A stretch of 64,000 nucleotides of DNA, taken from NCBI GenBank assembly GCA_964023205.1, contig OZ026835.1:40893083-40957082 (forward strand), read 5' to 3'. The notes beneath the pieces are model-generated. The model was not told where the DNA came from. It saw only the letters and a program-made list of their open reading frames with translations, and made no database searches. Each line of letters opens with the position of its first letter. Position 1 is the first letter of the stretch. The stretch is from Lutraria lutraria (taxonomy: Eukaryota > Mollusca > Bivalvia > Venerida > Mactridae). Shown here piece by piece: positions 11,809-24,899 of this stretch. Both the position numbers and the translations under genes were made by a program.

Positions 11809-12552
11809 TCTAATTAATTAAAAAAGTAATAAAATCATGAAATAAATAATTATTTTAATGTTTATTATTGAGGCCAGTAGGAAACAGTAACTTAGCACTA
11901 GGTATTGATTAATTTGATAAATATAAACAAAATGTCTGTATTCCTGCTAAGAATATGAACATGATACAGAAATAAGCGTGAATCAATGTCATCAAGGCTA
12001 ACAAACAACAAGTGAATATGGCAGGAAACAAGTGTAAAATATATCAGTCCAAACAATGAAAACATGTTAAATTTTAAATCCACTATTATTGATCACTTAA
12101 AAATACTACCCAATCATGTCCGAAATAAATTATCCGAATTCTATGGGCAGGTATAAAAAAATATATTACGAAATGAAAAAGTTAAGATGGGGGGGGGCAT
12201 GTTTTCCGAACACCAAATTTTGTGATAAAAAATAGATTTTTTACCTATCTTTAACCATGAATAAATGCATAAAAACAATACGGATTTCTATATCTAATTA
12301 CATATTCTAAAACTACACATTAGCTTTAATATGATATCAAAATTATTATATATCCATTAAGAAACAAAAAAGTTGATAGGGGGGCCATGTTTTCCTTTAA
12401 TTTTACACTAAAATCTAGAGGGGCGCCATGTTTTATACTTCGCCGAATTCTATAACTTTTCTAAAACACCTCTTCAATAAGTTTGATAGGGATACAATTT
12501 TAAATAAAACGAATTAGTTATAATTAGTATTTTATAGACTTCAAAATCTTAC

Positions 12553-12660
12553 TTAAAATAGAAATGGCTCCACCAGATCGAAAAAAAATCTTCCTAATAT
12601 ATAATAGCTGATGAGTGAAGCCAACTTTGTTTACCACGGAAATGACGTCATATTATGGTC
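12553..12660 (-). promoter_or_regulatory. Candidate TCP11L1 5' non-coding exon and promoter
   Basis: On the minus strand a GTAAGA donor follows ...TTTTAA at 12553, and a consensus CRE octamer TGACGTCA sits at 12643-12650. Together with the acceptor-like AG before the ATG at 11808 this suggests a non-coding first exon here. Only sequence motifs support it. Confidence 0.3.
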
Positions 12661-12857
12661 AGACAACACTAAATTTGTATGACATCCGAATATGCTAGAG
12701 CATTCTCGTGCCAAAAGCAAGTCTAAACACATTCGTTAAAATTTTATTTGCGTAATTGATGAGTCGATCTGCGTCATTTATATAGCGCGATAATTGTTTA
12801 AATACAACCATGTAAATTGTTTTCGCTATTTATGTTATGTTCTTTATTCAATTGAAG

Positions 12858-12889
12858 CAAGGACTTACATACATACATATAAGTCCTTG
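12858..12889. mobile_element. 32-bp micro-element of the CAAGGACTT TIR family, 7-bp TSD ATTGAAG
   Basis: CAAGGACTT...AAGTCCTTG with only 14 bases between these ends, flanked by perfect ATTGAAG repeats at 12851-12857 and 12890-12896. The ends equal those of the ~510-bp MITEs at 54861 and 58759, so this is the same family reduced to its termini. Confidence 0.8.
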
Positions 12890-12899
12890 ATTGAAGTGA

Positions 12900-13605
12900 T
12901 ATATAATTGTAGATTTATATACCCGGTCAGATCATTATAATTATAATATAATAAGTCGAATATTGGCAATTTCATTTCTTTTCATTTTGGTGTCATATTT
13001 TGAAGAAATTCAATAACAACAATATTGCCTTAAATTACCCATATGTTTCATATAATCATTTAAATAATAATTAAAGATCTGGATAAGATATTATCAAACT
13101 AAAGATTAATATGCAAGTATTCCAGACGAAGAAGTTGCATAATTAAGCTACATAGTATAGGTATACATGTATTTCGATTTCGACAAACTTGAATATATGT
13201 GTCAGCAAAGTGTTGTTAATTTCACGCAAAAATTATCATTATGACCAGGTAGTTGCATTAACTAAATACTATAAGTACGTAATACTAAATACTGATTGAA
13301 TATATAATGTAACATGTGAATAACAATGACACATACAAAAAAATTAATTTAATATAAAATCGTTGTCTGTTTAATCAAAAAGGCTGTTATCATTGTTTTA
13401 TGTACTCATAAATCAAATGTCATTATCAGTTCATTGTTGTATATCCATTTTTAAACATCTATATATTTTGGCATCGACATCCACCTTTTATTACATATCA
13501 TCATTGAACATTCGACGTTGGTTTGAACTAACATATTTCATGTAATCGACACCAATAACTGATTAATTACAATTTATGCAATTATATACGAATTTCTATG
13601 TATTA
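12900..13605. other. AT-rich intergenic stretch, nothing recognised
   Basis: No conserved ORF, splice-site pair or clear repeat was found between the micro-element and the LINE fragment at 13610. Confidence 0.5.
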
Positions 13606-13609
13606 CCTT

Positions 13610-13775
13610 GTTGATTTATGAAGTACGTTCTTAAACTAAAGCAATATACCTACTCCAAACTATGTGGTACATACGGTGAAACTGGCATTGTACATTATTG
13701 TCACTAGATATGTCAATTGAAGAAAGAATAATCTCATTCTGGATACGAATACTAAATGGTTACAATTAAGTCTTC
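13610..13775 (+). mobile_element. Decayed LINE ORF2 3' fragment
   Basis: Matches the LINE at about 54535-54680 closely, for example GGTGAAACTGGCATT and ATCTCATTCTGGATACGAAT are shared. It covers the region encoding YGETG...FWIRIL but is interrupted by stops. Confidence 0.7.
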
Positions 13776-14094
13776 TTCTTATTCCAAATACTGTACTATA
13801 TCCCTATATAATATGGGGCATTATCGTACAGGGTGTATGTACAAGGTGGTGTGCGGCGTTCAAATGTACAAGATAAAAGGATATTATTATTATTTATTTC
13901 AGTATAAAAAGTATATAAAACATGGTACATATATCACAGACATTAGATTGCCAAAAATGAAAATACATAGAAATATTAAATGAATAAAAGTTTTAAAATA
14001 TTGTAATTAATATAAATATCATCAATTTTTACTCTAAAATAAGAAATCAAATTTAATAATAGTGGTAACCATGATTGTCAACTTTACATACCAA

Positions 14095-16015
14095 GGATGA
14101 CACAAAAAAGGGGAAACCCCTTATTTCCATTGTGGTCCTTCTATATGGGATTTGACCCAGAGAGGCAAATGCAGATATATATTAATTTCTAGGTAAGATA
14201 ACAACAACTATTTATGAACATAATAATAAAAAAATAAAATGTGTATATATTAACTAAAAAGGTATCACAATTCTTATATGAATATCACAGTAAACATTAA
14301 ATACTAGTTAAAAGATGCCGTTTGACCTCAGATTTAAATTTACCTAATTGATTAGTATTCTTAATATGGACTGGAAGGTAATTCCACAATTTGATACCAG
14401 TGAAGGAGAATGATTTTAAACCAAAAGAACCAACTTTAGGAACAGCATAACATCCATGGTGACTGAATCTGGTGCTATATGAATGAAATGAATCTTGAGA
14501 AATAAAATGAGTGCAGAGGTACTTTGGGCTTACACCAGTTTTTATCTTAAAAACATTATATAAAACAATTTGTTCCACTCTTTTATCTACATGTAACCAA
14601 TTTAGTTGAACAAAATGATCTTTACTAATATGGGCCCTATGATCAAGATTAAGTACAAAACGTATCAGTTTGTTTTGGGTGACCTGTAACTTATTTTTCC
14701 AATGTTTAGTTAAGCCATGATACCAAGAAGAACATGCATAATCAAAATGCCACTGAATAAGGGAATCTTGAGACTATAAGCTTTTTTGTTTGTTCATTAA
14801 GAAAGCTACTTTTCCTATAAAGAAATTTCAGTCTAGCATTAGCTTTATTTATTACTGAACTAACTATTTTATCACAGGACAATGACCGATCAAGTGTGAC
14901 ACCAAGATATTTAACAGAAGTAGTTGACTGGATAGAAGTTTCATTACAAGATACATTTAATGACTGACACTTTGTTAATTTAAGTTTGGAACCAAAAACA
15001 ATGAACTCAGTTTTACCAAGATGCAATGACAGTTTATTATCTATTAACCATGATTGAACTGATTTTAAATCATCTGCAAGAGCATTCTCAATAACCGATT
15101 TGTCTTTATCTGCCACAAGTATAGCTGAGTCATATGCATATAGAAGAAGCTGATTTTTTACAACTGCAGACATGTCATTGACATAAATTAAAAATAAAAG
15201 AGGCCCTAGGATTGATCCTTGAGGCACTCCACAAGACACATTAGCTGGAGTGGAATGTGTTCCTGAGATATCAACAAGCTGTTGTCTATTTGATAAGTAT
15301 GAATCAAACCAGTGTATTTCATCTTTTCCCAGACCATCACATTCAAGTTTCATGGCTAATATAGAGTGGTCAACAGTATCAAATGCCTTTTGTAGGTCAA
15401 GTAAAACCATCCCGACAAGATTACCTTTATCTAGATTAAAACGTATGAGATCTAGCTGCAGTTAGATGAATGAGACAGGTTTCAGTGGAGTATCTACTTC
15501 TGAACCCAGACTGAAGATTATATAACAAGTCTTTATCATTGAGGTATGTTTCTACTTGGTCATAAACAACCCTTTCAAAAACTTTTGATATTATTATGAT
15601 TGCCAACTTCAGTTTTGTTGTTTTTCTTGTACAATGGAATAACCCTTGCTGACTTTAAATCATCAGGTACAGATCCTTGTATCAATGATAAATTAATAAC
15701 ATGTGTTTGAGGGCTAGCAATTAAAGATGAACCATCAACAATAAATTTTGCAGGGATACTATCCAGCCCAGTAGCTTTATCTGCACTCATCTTATTTAAA
15801 TATTTGAGTACTTTGTTCTCAGAAACAATAGAGAAGGAACAGTTATTGACCTTTACACCTTTAGCTGAGTAAAATTTAGCGACAAAATCCTTGCCATATT
15901 TAAACGAAGGTCTAGGAAGTTTGGATACAAGACTAGATGCTACAGTTGTGTAAAACTTATTAAAAGTCTCAGCAACATTTAATTTGTCAGAACATAAAAC
16001 ACCATCAATATTGCA
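14095..16015 (-). mobile_element. 5'-truncated CR1/Jockey-group LINE, reverse transcriptase and C-terminus
   Basis: On the minus strand the pieces read in order: a finger-region part with DKATGLDSIPAKF and RVIPLYKK (about 15790-15575), an RT palm with VLLDLQKAFDTVDHSIL and CGVPQGSILGPLLFLIYVND (15410-14742), and a C-terminal part with GIKLWNYLP (14578-14297). A frameshift near 15450 breaks the ORF. The 5' end is lost at about 16015, where unrelated sequence begins. The clade call rests on motif style only. Confidence 0.85.
14742..15410 (-). pseudogene. LINE reverse transcriptase palm domain with mutated catalytic box (YAYD)
   Basis: 222-codon open stretch: FDTVDHSIL at residues 11-19 carries the first catalytic Asp; GVPQGSILGPLLFLIYVND at about 62-80; then LLLYAYDSAIL where the family has LLLYADDSAIL; then KTEFIVFG and VKYLGVTLD. 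The Tyr in place of the first Asp of the YADD pair should abolish catalysis. The ORF is also cut from its upstream part by a frameshift, so it is a dead copy. Confidence 0.85.
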
Positions 16016-16210
16016 CTAGAACGATGGTCCATGGCGGGCACATACCATATTTGGATATACTAACATAAGTGCGCATGCGTGGTGATGCTGCCGAGCGGAG
16101 ATTACCGAAGAGGTCTGGAAAATATCAGATGGTCGCCATGTTGGATTCTGGAAGCTTATATTTAACTTCTAAAAACAAAGGTGTGTGCTGGAAAACGCAG
16201 TAAGTAAATG
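16016..16210 (+). promoter_or_regulatory. Possible promoter-like segment (NRF-1-like and YY1-like motifs)
   Basis: GTGCGCATGCGT at about 16069-16080 resembles an NRF-1 site and CGCCATGTTGG at about 16135 a YY1 site, followed by a GCAG|TAAGTA donor-like sequence near 16200. No coding exon could be linked to it, so it may be a non-coding first exon or chance. Confidence 0.2.
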
Positions 16211-16879
16211 CGTCGAACATGATTGTTAGGCATTGCGAAGATTGAAAAAACATGTTTGCACACAATTGTTCGCCAGTTTGAGTCTTAATTAGTTTGAAAA
16301 CGAGTTCGATTGAACTGGAGGCGGAATATAGGTCAGTCGATTCAGACTCATCGATTTTATTCTTGAAATAATGACTGTTTCAAAATACCAGCCGTTTGTC
16401 TAGTAATCATCTTTTTGATCACAGGTGTGACTGTTAAGAATCTGAGATGGGCTTATATTACATTTATTCTGGTATAGGCCTACTAAGTTTTGTGACGTTG
16501 GGATAGGTCAAGGTCGTCAGCGTTGTGTGGCGCTTCTAAACAAATTAGTCGAAGAAAAGAATCATTAGGCCTAGATACATTAACCATATATTACCCTTTC
16601 ATTGATTGATGTCACATAGGTTATTAATATATTATTTCTGCCAGTGTGTGTTGTTTTAATTGAGTATGACAAATGTATATACATACATATATTCTTTTCT
16701 TAAGTGACAAGTACTCGGATAGGTCAGTCCTTGAATTAATTTTGTGACAGGTTGCCCGACAATGTAGTTTATGAAAAAAGCTCTCTAAAACTAGGTTCTC
16801 CCTGAAAAGATATAAAGAAGGGAAAAACAATTAAGTATAGTAAAACAATCTCTTCTGTGTCAATAGATCTATACGGTAT

Positions 16880-17070
16880 ACAAGGCTGAATTAAGACATC
16901 AACCAGCAGGAAAAGGTCCAACGACGAGCAGCCTGCTTCACTTGAATAACTGCACAGACATGACCAAGGGATCTACAATATGTTACAGCAATGGTCAGCA
17001 GACTCAGCTTGGAACGTCTTTGTTGCAGTCGCACGTCAGATCATGATCTTCTAGACCACCCATGTTTTGT
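16880..17070 (+). mobile_element. Decayed LINE C-terminal fragment
   Basis: One frame reads KVQRRAACFT...MVSRLSLERLCCSR with internal stops, which resembles the post-RT 'VQRRAARF...L.W..L..RR' motif common in CR1/Jockey-type LINEs. Confidence 0.5.
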
Positions 17071-17089
17071 TGCACATCCCATTCAAGGC

Positions 17090-17950
17090 TTTTTCACTGG
17101 TAGGGGAAGGGACCATGTCCTTTGGGGGAAATAACACATACTTTTTGCAAAAGGGGAAGGAAAAACTTTATATAAATTGAAGTTTAGGGAAAATTGCATG
17201 ATTATAAAGAGTTTTCCTGAGTGGAAGACCTATGTTAACAGCCTTTTGTAGAAGGAAAAAAAACATCCCATTCTCAGAGGCTACACACAGGGGCTGTCTG
17301 TATTATACAGACATAGCTTGTAAAAGGCACCTCCCCTCTGAAAATGTCTGAAATCATGTAATTTTCTCCGAATTTCCGGTTTACTTGAAATTTCATTCCC
17401 TAAATTGGTTTCCGGTCAGAAATTTATCCCAAAAAAGCTTATGTCTGCTATTTCAAGCTCTATTTCTATTTTAAGCTCAGATCCTTTGGTACATTGAAAT
17501 AACGAAATGGGCATATATCGACAACTCCCTGGGAAAATATTAATGTATGTAAAAAGCAAGGGTAAAATATTCTTTGCACATCTCCAATAACTGTCAATGT
17601 AATTATATTCCAGCCTGTAGTTACTGAGATTTGTGTGGGTAAAGTGCTGGATGGACTTATGATGGAAGCTGGGACAGATAATAATTTTAAACAGGTGAAT
17701 GACTTTGAATATTAATTATTATCCTTTTTGCAGAAGCAGATTTACTGGGAGAACTCTCCAGAAGCAATCCAGGCACCCGCCCCAGTCAGTCAGTTGTGGA
17801 AAATTAATGCATATTGAAATACCAGAAAAGCACCATTTTACAATAATTTTTTTGCAGCCCAACGTCCAGATCCGCTAAACTTGTATTGGGGTTTAACACT
17901 GTTTAACAATATTTCAGTTACCGATATGTACAGCAGTCTTTTGATGTACC
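17090..17950. other. No gene recognised
   Basis: Non-coding; an open minus-strand stretch at 17838-18047 overlaps a tRNA-like SINE and has no recognisable domain. Confidence 0.4.
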
Positions 17951-17954
17951 CATA

Positions 17955-18080
17955 TTTCCTGCATACTGAAAACTTGTCCTTCCACATGTCATGGAAGGAA
18001 ATGACGTACTGCTGCTGTGGATCAAACCATGGCCGTCTAGATGACAATCCAATGCTCTAACCATGGCTGCAGCTCATCTT
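17955..18080 (-). repeat. tRNA-like SINE head (GUC, Asp-like) remnant
   Basis: The minus strand contains GGTTAGAGCATTGGATTGTC and, after a short gap, GGTTTGATCC, i.e. A-box, anticodon-loop and B-box-like pieces in tRNA order. Confidence 0.4.
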
Positions 18081-18084
18081 GGGG

Positions 18085-20410
18085 ACCCATTCAGGCTCTA
18101 TGTACCATTTTCCTTATGGTATATGTGAGAAAGGCTTATACATCAAAAGCTCTAGATACTGTGACAAGGCAGTAGGTGGGTGAATTAATCACCTTTAGTG
18201 ATAGAATAGTTTAGTATTGCTGTCACTTATCTTAATCAAAGCTAATGATGAGTGAATCATCCCTATAAAGGTTGCTTGAAAGTATGTTGACCTGATGTGC
18301 ACATTAATGTAGTGATTGTAGCCCTGCTGTCTTGTGGCAATACTCATGCATTTGTTTTTTGTGGAAGGTGTTTGTTAATTATTTTAAACAAAGTGAATAA
18401 AACATAAAAAGTGTAAACTGACTGAATTAATCATGTCAATATGACTAGTGCAGCTAAATTCTTGGTTAGTTTTATGAATTAAGAAAAAAGTGATAGTAAA
18501 GATACATTGTTTGCAGCACCATGTTAGGTCAGGAAAATATATCAAAATACATGTATTTCAGGCAAGGATATTATCATACCAAGGAACATTCTGCTGTATC
18601 AAAATTCAGATCATGAGATACTGAGGTTGCAGTTTTGATAAACCAAAAAGAAACAAACAGTTACTGGTGTCAGGTAGCTTTTAATTTTGGATGTTAAATT
18701 AATTATTATTCTTGATGTTAATGGTGGAAGGAATATTGATTTGGCAGACATTGGGAATTCGCCTCAAAAATAAACTTCTACCTGCAATAGTTCAATACAT
18801 CAAAAAAGCATATACATGAAACAGGGTTCATTCCTTAAGATCAGAGTCAAAGTTCAAGGTAAGTTGTTACAAAACAGCTCTTTAAAACTGCTGTTGGTTG
18901 GTCATGTAACAAAATGAACAAATAGCTTTAACATAATTTTTTCCATTAAAAATCTAGAGAACTGTTCGGTTGTGGTTGGTGTAGCCAAACAGATGATCCC
19001 CTGTTGATGTGAAGTCATTTGTTCAGAGGTTATCATCACACTCAACCTTAAACATACATACAGGGCAAAACGTTTTCAAGGTTTGTAGCTCTAGAGGTAC
19101 GTCATATGTTACTGATGAACTATATTCATTTTAATTTATAAAGTGCTTCAGCTGAATTTTTAGAAATCCAAATCTGTATTAACTGAAACTTCATAGTTGG
19201 ATAGATCTCATTGGCAGTGAACAGACAAGCATTGGCACTGCTTGCATCACTCTTGTGGAGTTACTGCCCTTTGTTTTATTCCTATTATGACCTATAGCAG
19301 TCGCACTGTCTGTCTGTTTGCCCATTCATCCTACTTTGCTGGTCCTCTCAACTCATCCTACATTTCTTGTGCGGTTTTCACCAAACTTGCACAGAATGAT
19401 GCTGTTGCAGAAATTCTCTACCTTCTTACATTTGATCATTTATACCGGAGTTATAGCCCTTAGTTAAAATTTTACTTTTGAAGCTTGTCCTCTCAACTTC
19501 ACCTATATTTCTTATATCTGTTTGGTTGCTGTTTCATGAATACATGCTGAGACTCAACTTGTCATGAATTGGCCAGTCAAATCTACTACTTGCAAATGTC
19601 CACTTGGACAGAAACAATAACACCTGTAGAAGTTTGATTACCCATTGATTGAGTTAGAAGTTTTGACTGAGTCGTCTGAGATTGACTTTTACTCAAGTTT
19701 CATGAACCTCATATTAGTTTTTATATAATACTGAGTATAAAGAATATAATATAATATATATAATAATAGGCTGGTGTATTGTGTTTGAAATATTAATACT
19801 AGCATTACAAATGCGTCATTCAAATTTTAATTCCAGCATATTTCAGAAAATTCCCAATTTTTTAACCAATCGACCAGTGTGGACCACTTTCAGATTATTG
19901 TTAAGAGGGCAGATTTAACCATCCAACATTATACCTTGTATAAGTAATCATGAGTAGGTTCTTGTTCAACTGCTCTTCAGGTTTCCAAGACAAAACTGCA
20001 TGATGTCACTGTGGAATAAAGCCAATTTACAAGATCTCTGCTTCTCAGTATGGACATTACATCTCCATGCTCCACAACAACAGACATTGATCAGGTATGA
20101 CCACATTCAAAAACATTAGCATGGGTCTCTCACATTGGACACTTGGGCAAAAAAGTTGCTCTCTATAGGCAAATTTTGTCTTTTTTTCAGTCAGCCAAAA
20201 AAATGTTGCCTGCTTAAGAATTATGCACCAACAATATAGCTATACATAGTACATGGCTTGCTGCTGCTGAAGCACAGCTCTTTCCCTCAATCTAACACAT
20301 ATTACACCTCCTACCTCTCTTATTAAATGTCCCTTCATTTATGAAAGCTTTGATTTCAGCTGAATTTTAGCTGAAATACTGATGAAACTGGCTATAAGTA
20401 AAACAACATG
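18085..20410. other. Long gene-free stretch with weak repeat similarity
   Basis: No conserved coding exon seen. 19240-19480 contains TTCACCAAACTTG and GGAGTTATAGCCCTTAG, reminiscent of the internal units of the hairpin-ended repeats. A donor-like CAGGTATGA at about 20094 ends an exon-like stretch but no reading frame supports it. Confidence 0.4.
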
Positions 20411-20414
20411 TCCC

Positions 20415-20815
20415 AAGGTAATAAAACTTAGATGTCCTCAGAGCCAAAATCTCATATCTTGTCTTTTGATGATTCTAAGTTGATAACGATCAGACAATAT
20501 TGATATTATTGATATACTAGCCTGACAGCATAATTGAACTGAATGTATTTAAAGGCATTGTCACAGGAATGTTAGGCAGGAATTTAGTCATAAAATTAAT
20601 GATCCTACTGTTTGACTTGATGTCAAGTCTACAGGACATGACCAGACAGGATAATCTGATTAGAAGCAACAACAGATAAGACCCCATGTGGATTTTTTGG
20701 GGGTCACTTACATAGTAGCTGTTCAATGTCTTTAAACATTAATCAACTGTATATTTTCAACCATAATACTTTGAGAAAGGATTTGAGCTCAGAGATCGTT
20801 CTCAAGTTAGTCCAT
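20415..20815. mobile_element. Foldback/TIR repeat, related to 24628-24848
   Basis: Ends contain AATAAAACTT...CTCAGAGCC and GAGCTCAGAGATC..TTCTCAAG, inverted relative to each other. The interior ATATTGATATTATTGATA is shared with 24628-24848. This copy carries about 180 bp of extra sequence between 20550 and 20730. Confidence 0.5.
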
Positions 20816-20879
20816 ATGATATGATAGTCCAACAATTTCTTTAAAAACATCTCCTTAACTGCTGAGTTAATTTCATTTC

Positions 20880-21257
20880 ATGCAGAACTCTGGTTGCCAT
20901 GGCAAAAATAACCAGAACATGACATACATGTAGCATTAGTTAGTGGACCTCTACCAATTTGATAAAAAGTATGACCCTGTGGGTCAAATTGACCCCACCC
21001 AGAGGTCACTTGATTGTGTATTGGAAAACTTTTTTAAGAAATCTCTAATTAAACCAGATGGCCCAGAGCTTAGATAAAATTGACTGTATTTAACAACTAC
21101 TTGTTCAACTTATTCAAAAGTTCAGTCATATTGATAGTTGGACTCTTGAGAGTTTGGGTAGATTAAGATACATGTAATTACTTACTTTGATTAAATTATC
21201 CTAAAGTGTAACAATACTCAGGTGAGCGATATAGGGTCATCATGACCCTCTTGTTTT
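20880..21257 (+). mobile_element. 5'-truncated hairpin-ended tandem-repeat element
   Basis: Holds one diverged internal unit (GTGGACCTCTACCAA, GAGGTCACTTGAT) and the diagnostic 3' end GGTGAGCGATATAGGG...CCCTCTTGTTT. The 5' hairpin is missing. Confidence 0.6.
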
Positions 21258-21259
21258 CT

Positions 21260-24200
21260 TTTAATTTCATAGAATATCATAGTTGAACCTTTCTAGATAC
21301 TAAAAACAAGATATTTGATCAGGAAACCATTAAAAGTATACTAACAATGTTACTTTCAATGTTTTAAGAACAGATCTCTGACATAACTGTGCTGATTGTA
21401 TACATGTATTTTGTGTATGTGAAATAAAAGCAGATTGTTTGAAGTACAAAACAGACATTCCTTATTTATATCACACTTTTTTATGAACACACAAAAATAC
21501 TTTAAAATTTATCAGTAATATGTTACCATAGCAACCAAAATTTATGACTCAATAACTGCTCACCCTTTAGATAGTATGATTTTAGCTAGGTTCCAGGTAT
21601 AAGAACCAATACATCTACTTATCATTGTTTATCATACAAGGGCATTCCTAGGTCAATGTTCGCCTCACTTCAGTATTACAATACAGATACACCCAGCAGG
21701 CTTCGAGCAGCACAAGTGCCAATGATGAACATCTAATGCAAGGCCCGATATAACTTGTATACGGCTTCAATAAATAATCATTACACCTTGGTTGTTCTAT
21801 ATTACACTAGTAGAGGGAAATATAGTGGAACAGATTTATAATAGCATTAAAACCACATATTTACAAGTTTAACTTGATATTAAAGAATGATTCTGTTGCC
21901 ATGGAAGCAAAACGTGAAAGCATTAAAATTCAAAGTTGTTCATTTCTTTAAAATCATTTATGAAACTTGTGTGACTATCAGGTGATTTTAAAGAATACTC
22001 AAAGAAGAGATTTTTGAAATTAATTCTAATATGTTACCATGGCAACTTAATAATACATTTATGAATATCAGCCATGTGCTTTTTCATTACATATACAACA
22101 AAACTGATCACGTATCATCCAATCAATAGATGAAAAATAGCTTCTTTTTCTAACGAAAATTTCGTTTTTGTTGCTATGGCAACACTTTCAAGAATTGAGC
22201 TTTATAACTAATATTTTCTTCAAAATACGATGAATAGAGAACATATAATAAGATTTTGGACAGAATTTGACACTAGGCTATTTTTGGCCCTAATTTAACC
22301 TATTCATGCCATGACAAAAAACAAATTGACCTCTTTGTCCTATGGACACGTTTCTAGTGTTGTACATCATCATAACTAGTACCAGAAGATAAAAGTTTGG
22401 TTAGCTGAAAGTTTAAAACCTACAGAAAAATCCAAGCACACCGGTCCACACTTAGTGGTAAAAAATGCTGTTTTGTCTATGATGACAGTCCTGGGAAACA
22501 CTGGAACTAGCATGTACTCTGAACTACCTGAAGTAATAGACTGGTTAGTATTTTGATCTGATAAAAATTCACCTTGTCTACAGTGTTCACTTGATATTTT
22601 GTTGTAGTTTGTTATCAAAGGGTAAACATTGAAGCATATAACGTCTGCTACAGAAGCCAAATTTAAATTTATTTTGTTCAGACTTTGCAAGACTAGTACC
22701 GATTTCAAATCATAAGTCATTATATATACTACACTGACCAATAAACAGCCAGTTTGTTTAGATTTTCATCTGCATGTATGAAAACTTTAAATCATGATAC
22801 ATACATTTACTTCGAAAATTATTTGTGGTTAAATAATTCCTAGGAACATCTGCAAATCTTTCAAAGTAGATAAAATATTTCAATGAACAACTTGTCGAGA
22901 CAGCACCGCGTGTCTCAATAACAACTGGTTGTTCTAAGTCGGACATTAACTTGGATCATGGACTGGACTTTGGTCGGTAAGATATAGACGTCCTGTGGCA
23001 GCAACAGATTAAGTGTGTCCATCTATTGAACTAGTCACGTACAGACAATGAATTTCTTTATAGAACAGCTAAGAACACACTGACTTACCGATTACAATGA
23101 AGAGAAAAATCGTATCGACGATATAATATAATTTGAAAGAAAAAAGTTGAGCACTAGCAATATTTTTTACTTATGTACCGAATTCTGAAATCAAACTATT
23201 GATAAGATCAGTTTTACTGGTTTTAACGTCCTATTAACAAATAAAAAGGGATAGTAAATTGTTTGTTTTATATTTTTTCGTTGGTAAAAATTGTTCTAAA
23301 ATATGTTTTGTTTGAAGAAGTTACGGGGATTAGAAAGATATCACAACTGAGTTATACAGTCAGTTGTATTGGCCCAGCAGAAATTAGTACAGAACTGGTA
23401 TGCATTGTTTTGCAAACAAGCTTTTTATATCACCCCTGTGAAAACAAGCTGCGCCTTACTTACCAAAACACGCAAAGGTAAGTTTGGGTACCATGGTACA
23501 TCTTGTTACAAAAACGCATGGTAATGTACACGTTCCACACTGTTTATTACATGTCACCTCATGCAGATGTACAAAAGATATACATGTATATGCTGGTCAT
23601 AGGAATCGAATTTTGTGGCCAGTTCCAAGCAATACAATTACAAAATGTATTTACATTCCAACAAAGGCCTTCATGCCTAAAGAATATTTAGCAGGTATAT
23701 ATGTCGATTGATAAAAGAGAATTTAATTTTCGATGCCCTTATGCCATTTTTATGAAGACTTACGCTGCAAATATACTTATGAGCACTATCACCCGAATAA
23801 AATAATTGAAGCTATCTTTAAATGCGTACGCAGCGTACATGTATGAGTATATGTATTCCGTAACAGAAGTAGAAACGATGGACGACCTAATCCTTGTCGA
23901 CCTTGTCAAGAAGTAGTATACCAGGATGTGTTTGAATTTGGTTTCGCAACTGCTGACACTTTTGATTGGCATTTCTTTACTGACTAGCCAGTAATACAGA
24001 CATAATGTTAACATCATTAATCTTTGAGATGCAATCATTCAAAGAAGGACTGTAACGTGAATAATGTTATTATTGATATCATTTGGGTTTAACGCCGCTT
24101 TTTCAATATTTTTCCGTTTCATGTACTAATATAGGTAACTTAGTGCCAAGATCCAATAACAAAAATATAGGCCTACGCGTGGATTCAAATCCTGTACAAT

Positions 24201-24620
24201 AGGAAATTACGAATAGCGCAGCATCTGTATCCATACAGCATCTTTGCATGCAGTTTCAATGTATCGCTTACAGAATATTAATGTTCTTCGCACTTTTTAC
24301 TACATTAACTATAGACAGTCATAATGTAAGAAATATTCGCTATTTTATTTTGATAACTTGCAGTTTATTCTTCTGTCCGGTGTTATATTGAAGGATAATA
24401 GCTAACTAAGGACATATTTTGCGGAAGTTCAAACATTTCACTTGTTATTTTTGGTTATTAACTTTTTTTATAGAATATATATATAAGCAACATTGTCACA
24501 ATCCCGTGTTGACCAGGCTGTAATAAATAGCCGTGGATCACCGGGAGTCATACAGATAATACATTTGTATGTTCAATTACTTCATTTTTATAACTTGGTC
24601 AATTGATGTACGTGTTGTTT
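21260..24620. other. Gene-free stretch
   Basis: Open stretches at 22376-22741 and 22758-22946 (minus) and 23263-23711 (plus) lack recognisable domains, and no chain of splice sites links them. A plausible GTAAAT donor follows codon 45 of the 22946 minus ORF, so an orphan exon cannot be excluded. Confidence 0.4.
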
Positions 24621-24627
24621 GTGAAGT

Positions 24628-24848
24628 ACAGGTCCTGAGGTTATAAAACTTGAGATCGGTCTCCGAGCCCAAATTCCATATCATATCTTTTAAGGACTCT
24701 AAATTAATTATGATCAGCCAATATTGATATTATTGATACATTATCATGACAACATAATTGATCTGAATATGTCATCTCTATCTTTTCAATCGTAAAACTT
24801 TGAGAATGGAATTGAGCTCACAGACTGTTCTCAAGTTTTATAGCCTTG
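24628..24848. mobile_element. Short TIR/foldback repeat
   Basis: GAGGTTATAAAACTTGAGA at the left is matched, inverted, by TCTCAAGTTTTATAGCCTTG at the right (about 80% over 30 bp). It shares its interior with 20415-20815. TSD not resolved. Confidence 0.55.
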
Positions 24849-24899
24849 AGGTCAGGCCTTTCATATTTACATTTTGGAATGTCTTCGAATTACATGTTG

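Noticed and set aside
15250..15465. Plus-strand ORF of 71 aa
   Set aside because: Antisense shadow of the LINE reverse transcriptase.
22376..22946. Two minus-strand ORFs (121 and 62 aa)
   Set aside because: No domain, no linked splice sites, composition like the surroundings. A possible donor after residue 45 of the 62-aa ORF keeps a small doubt.
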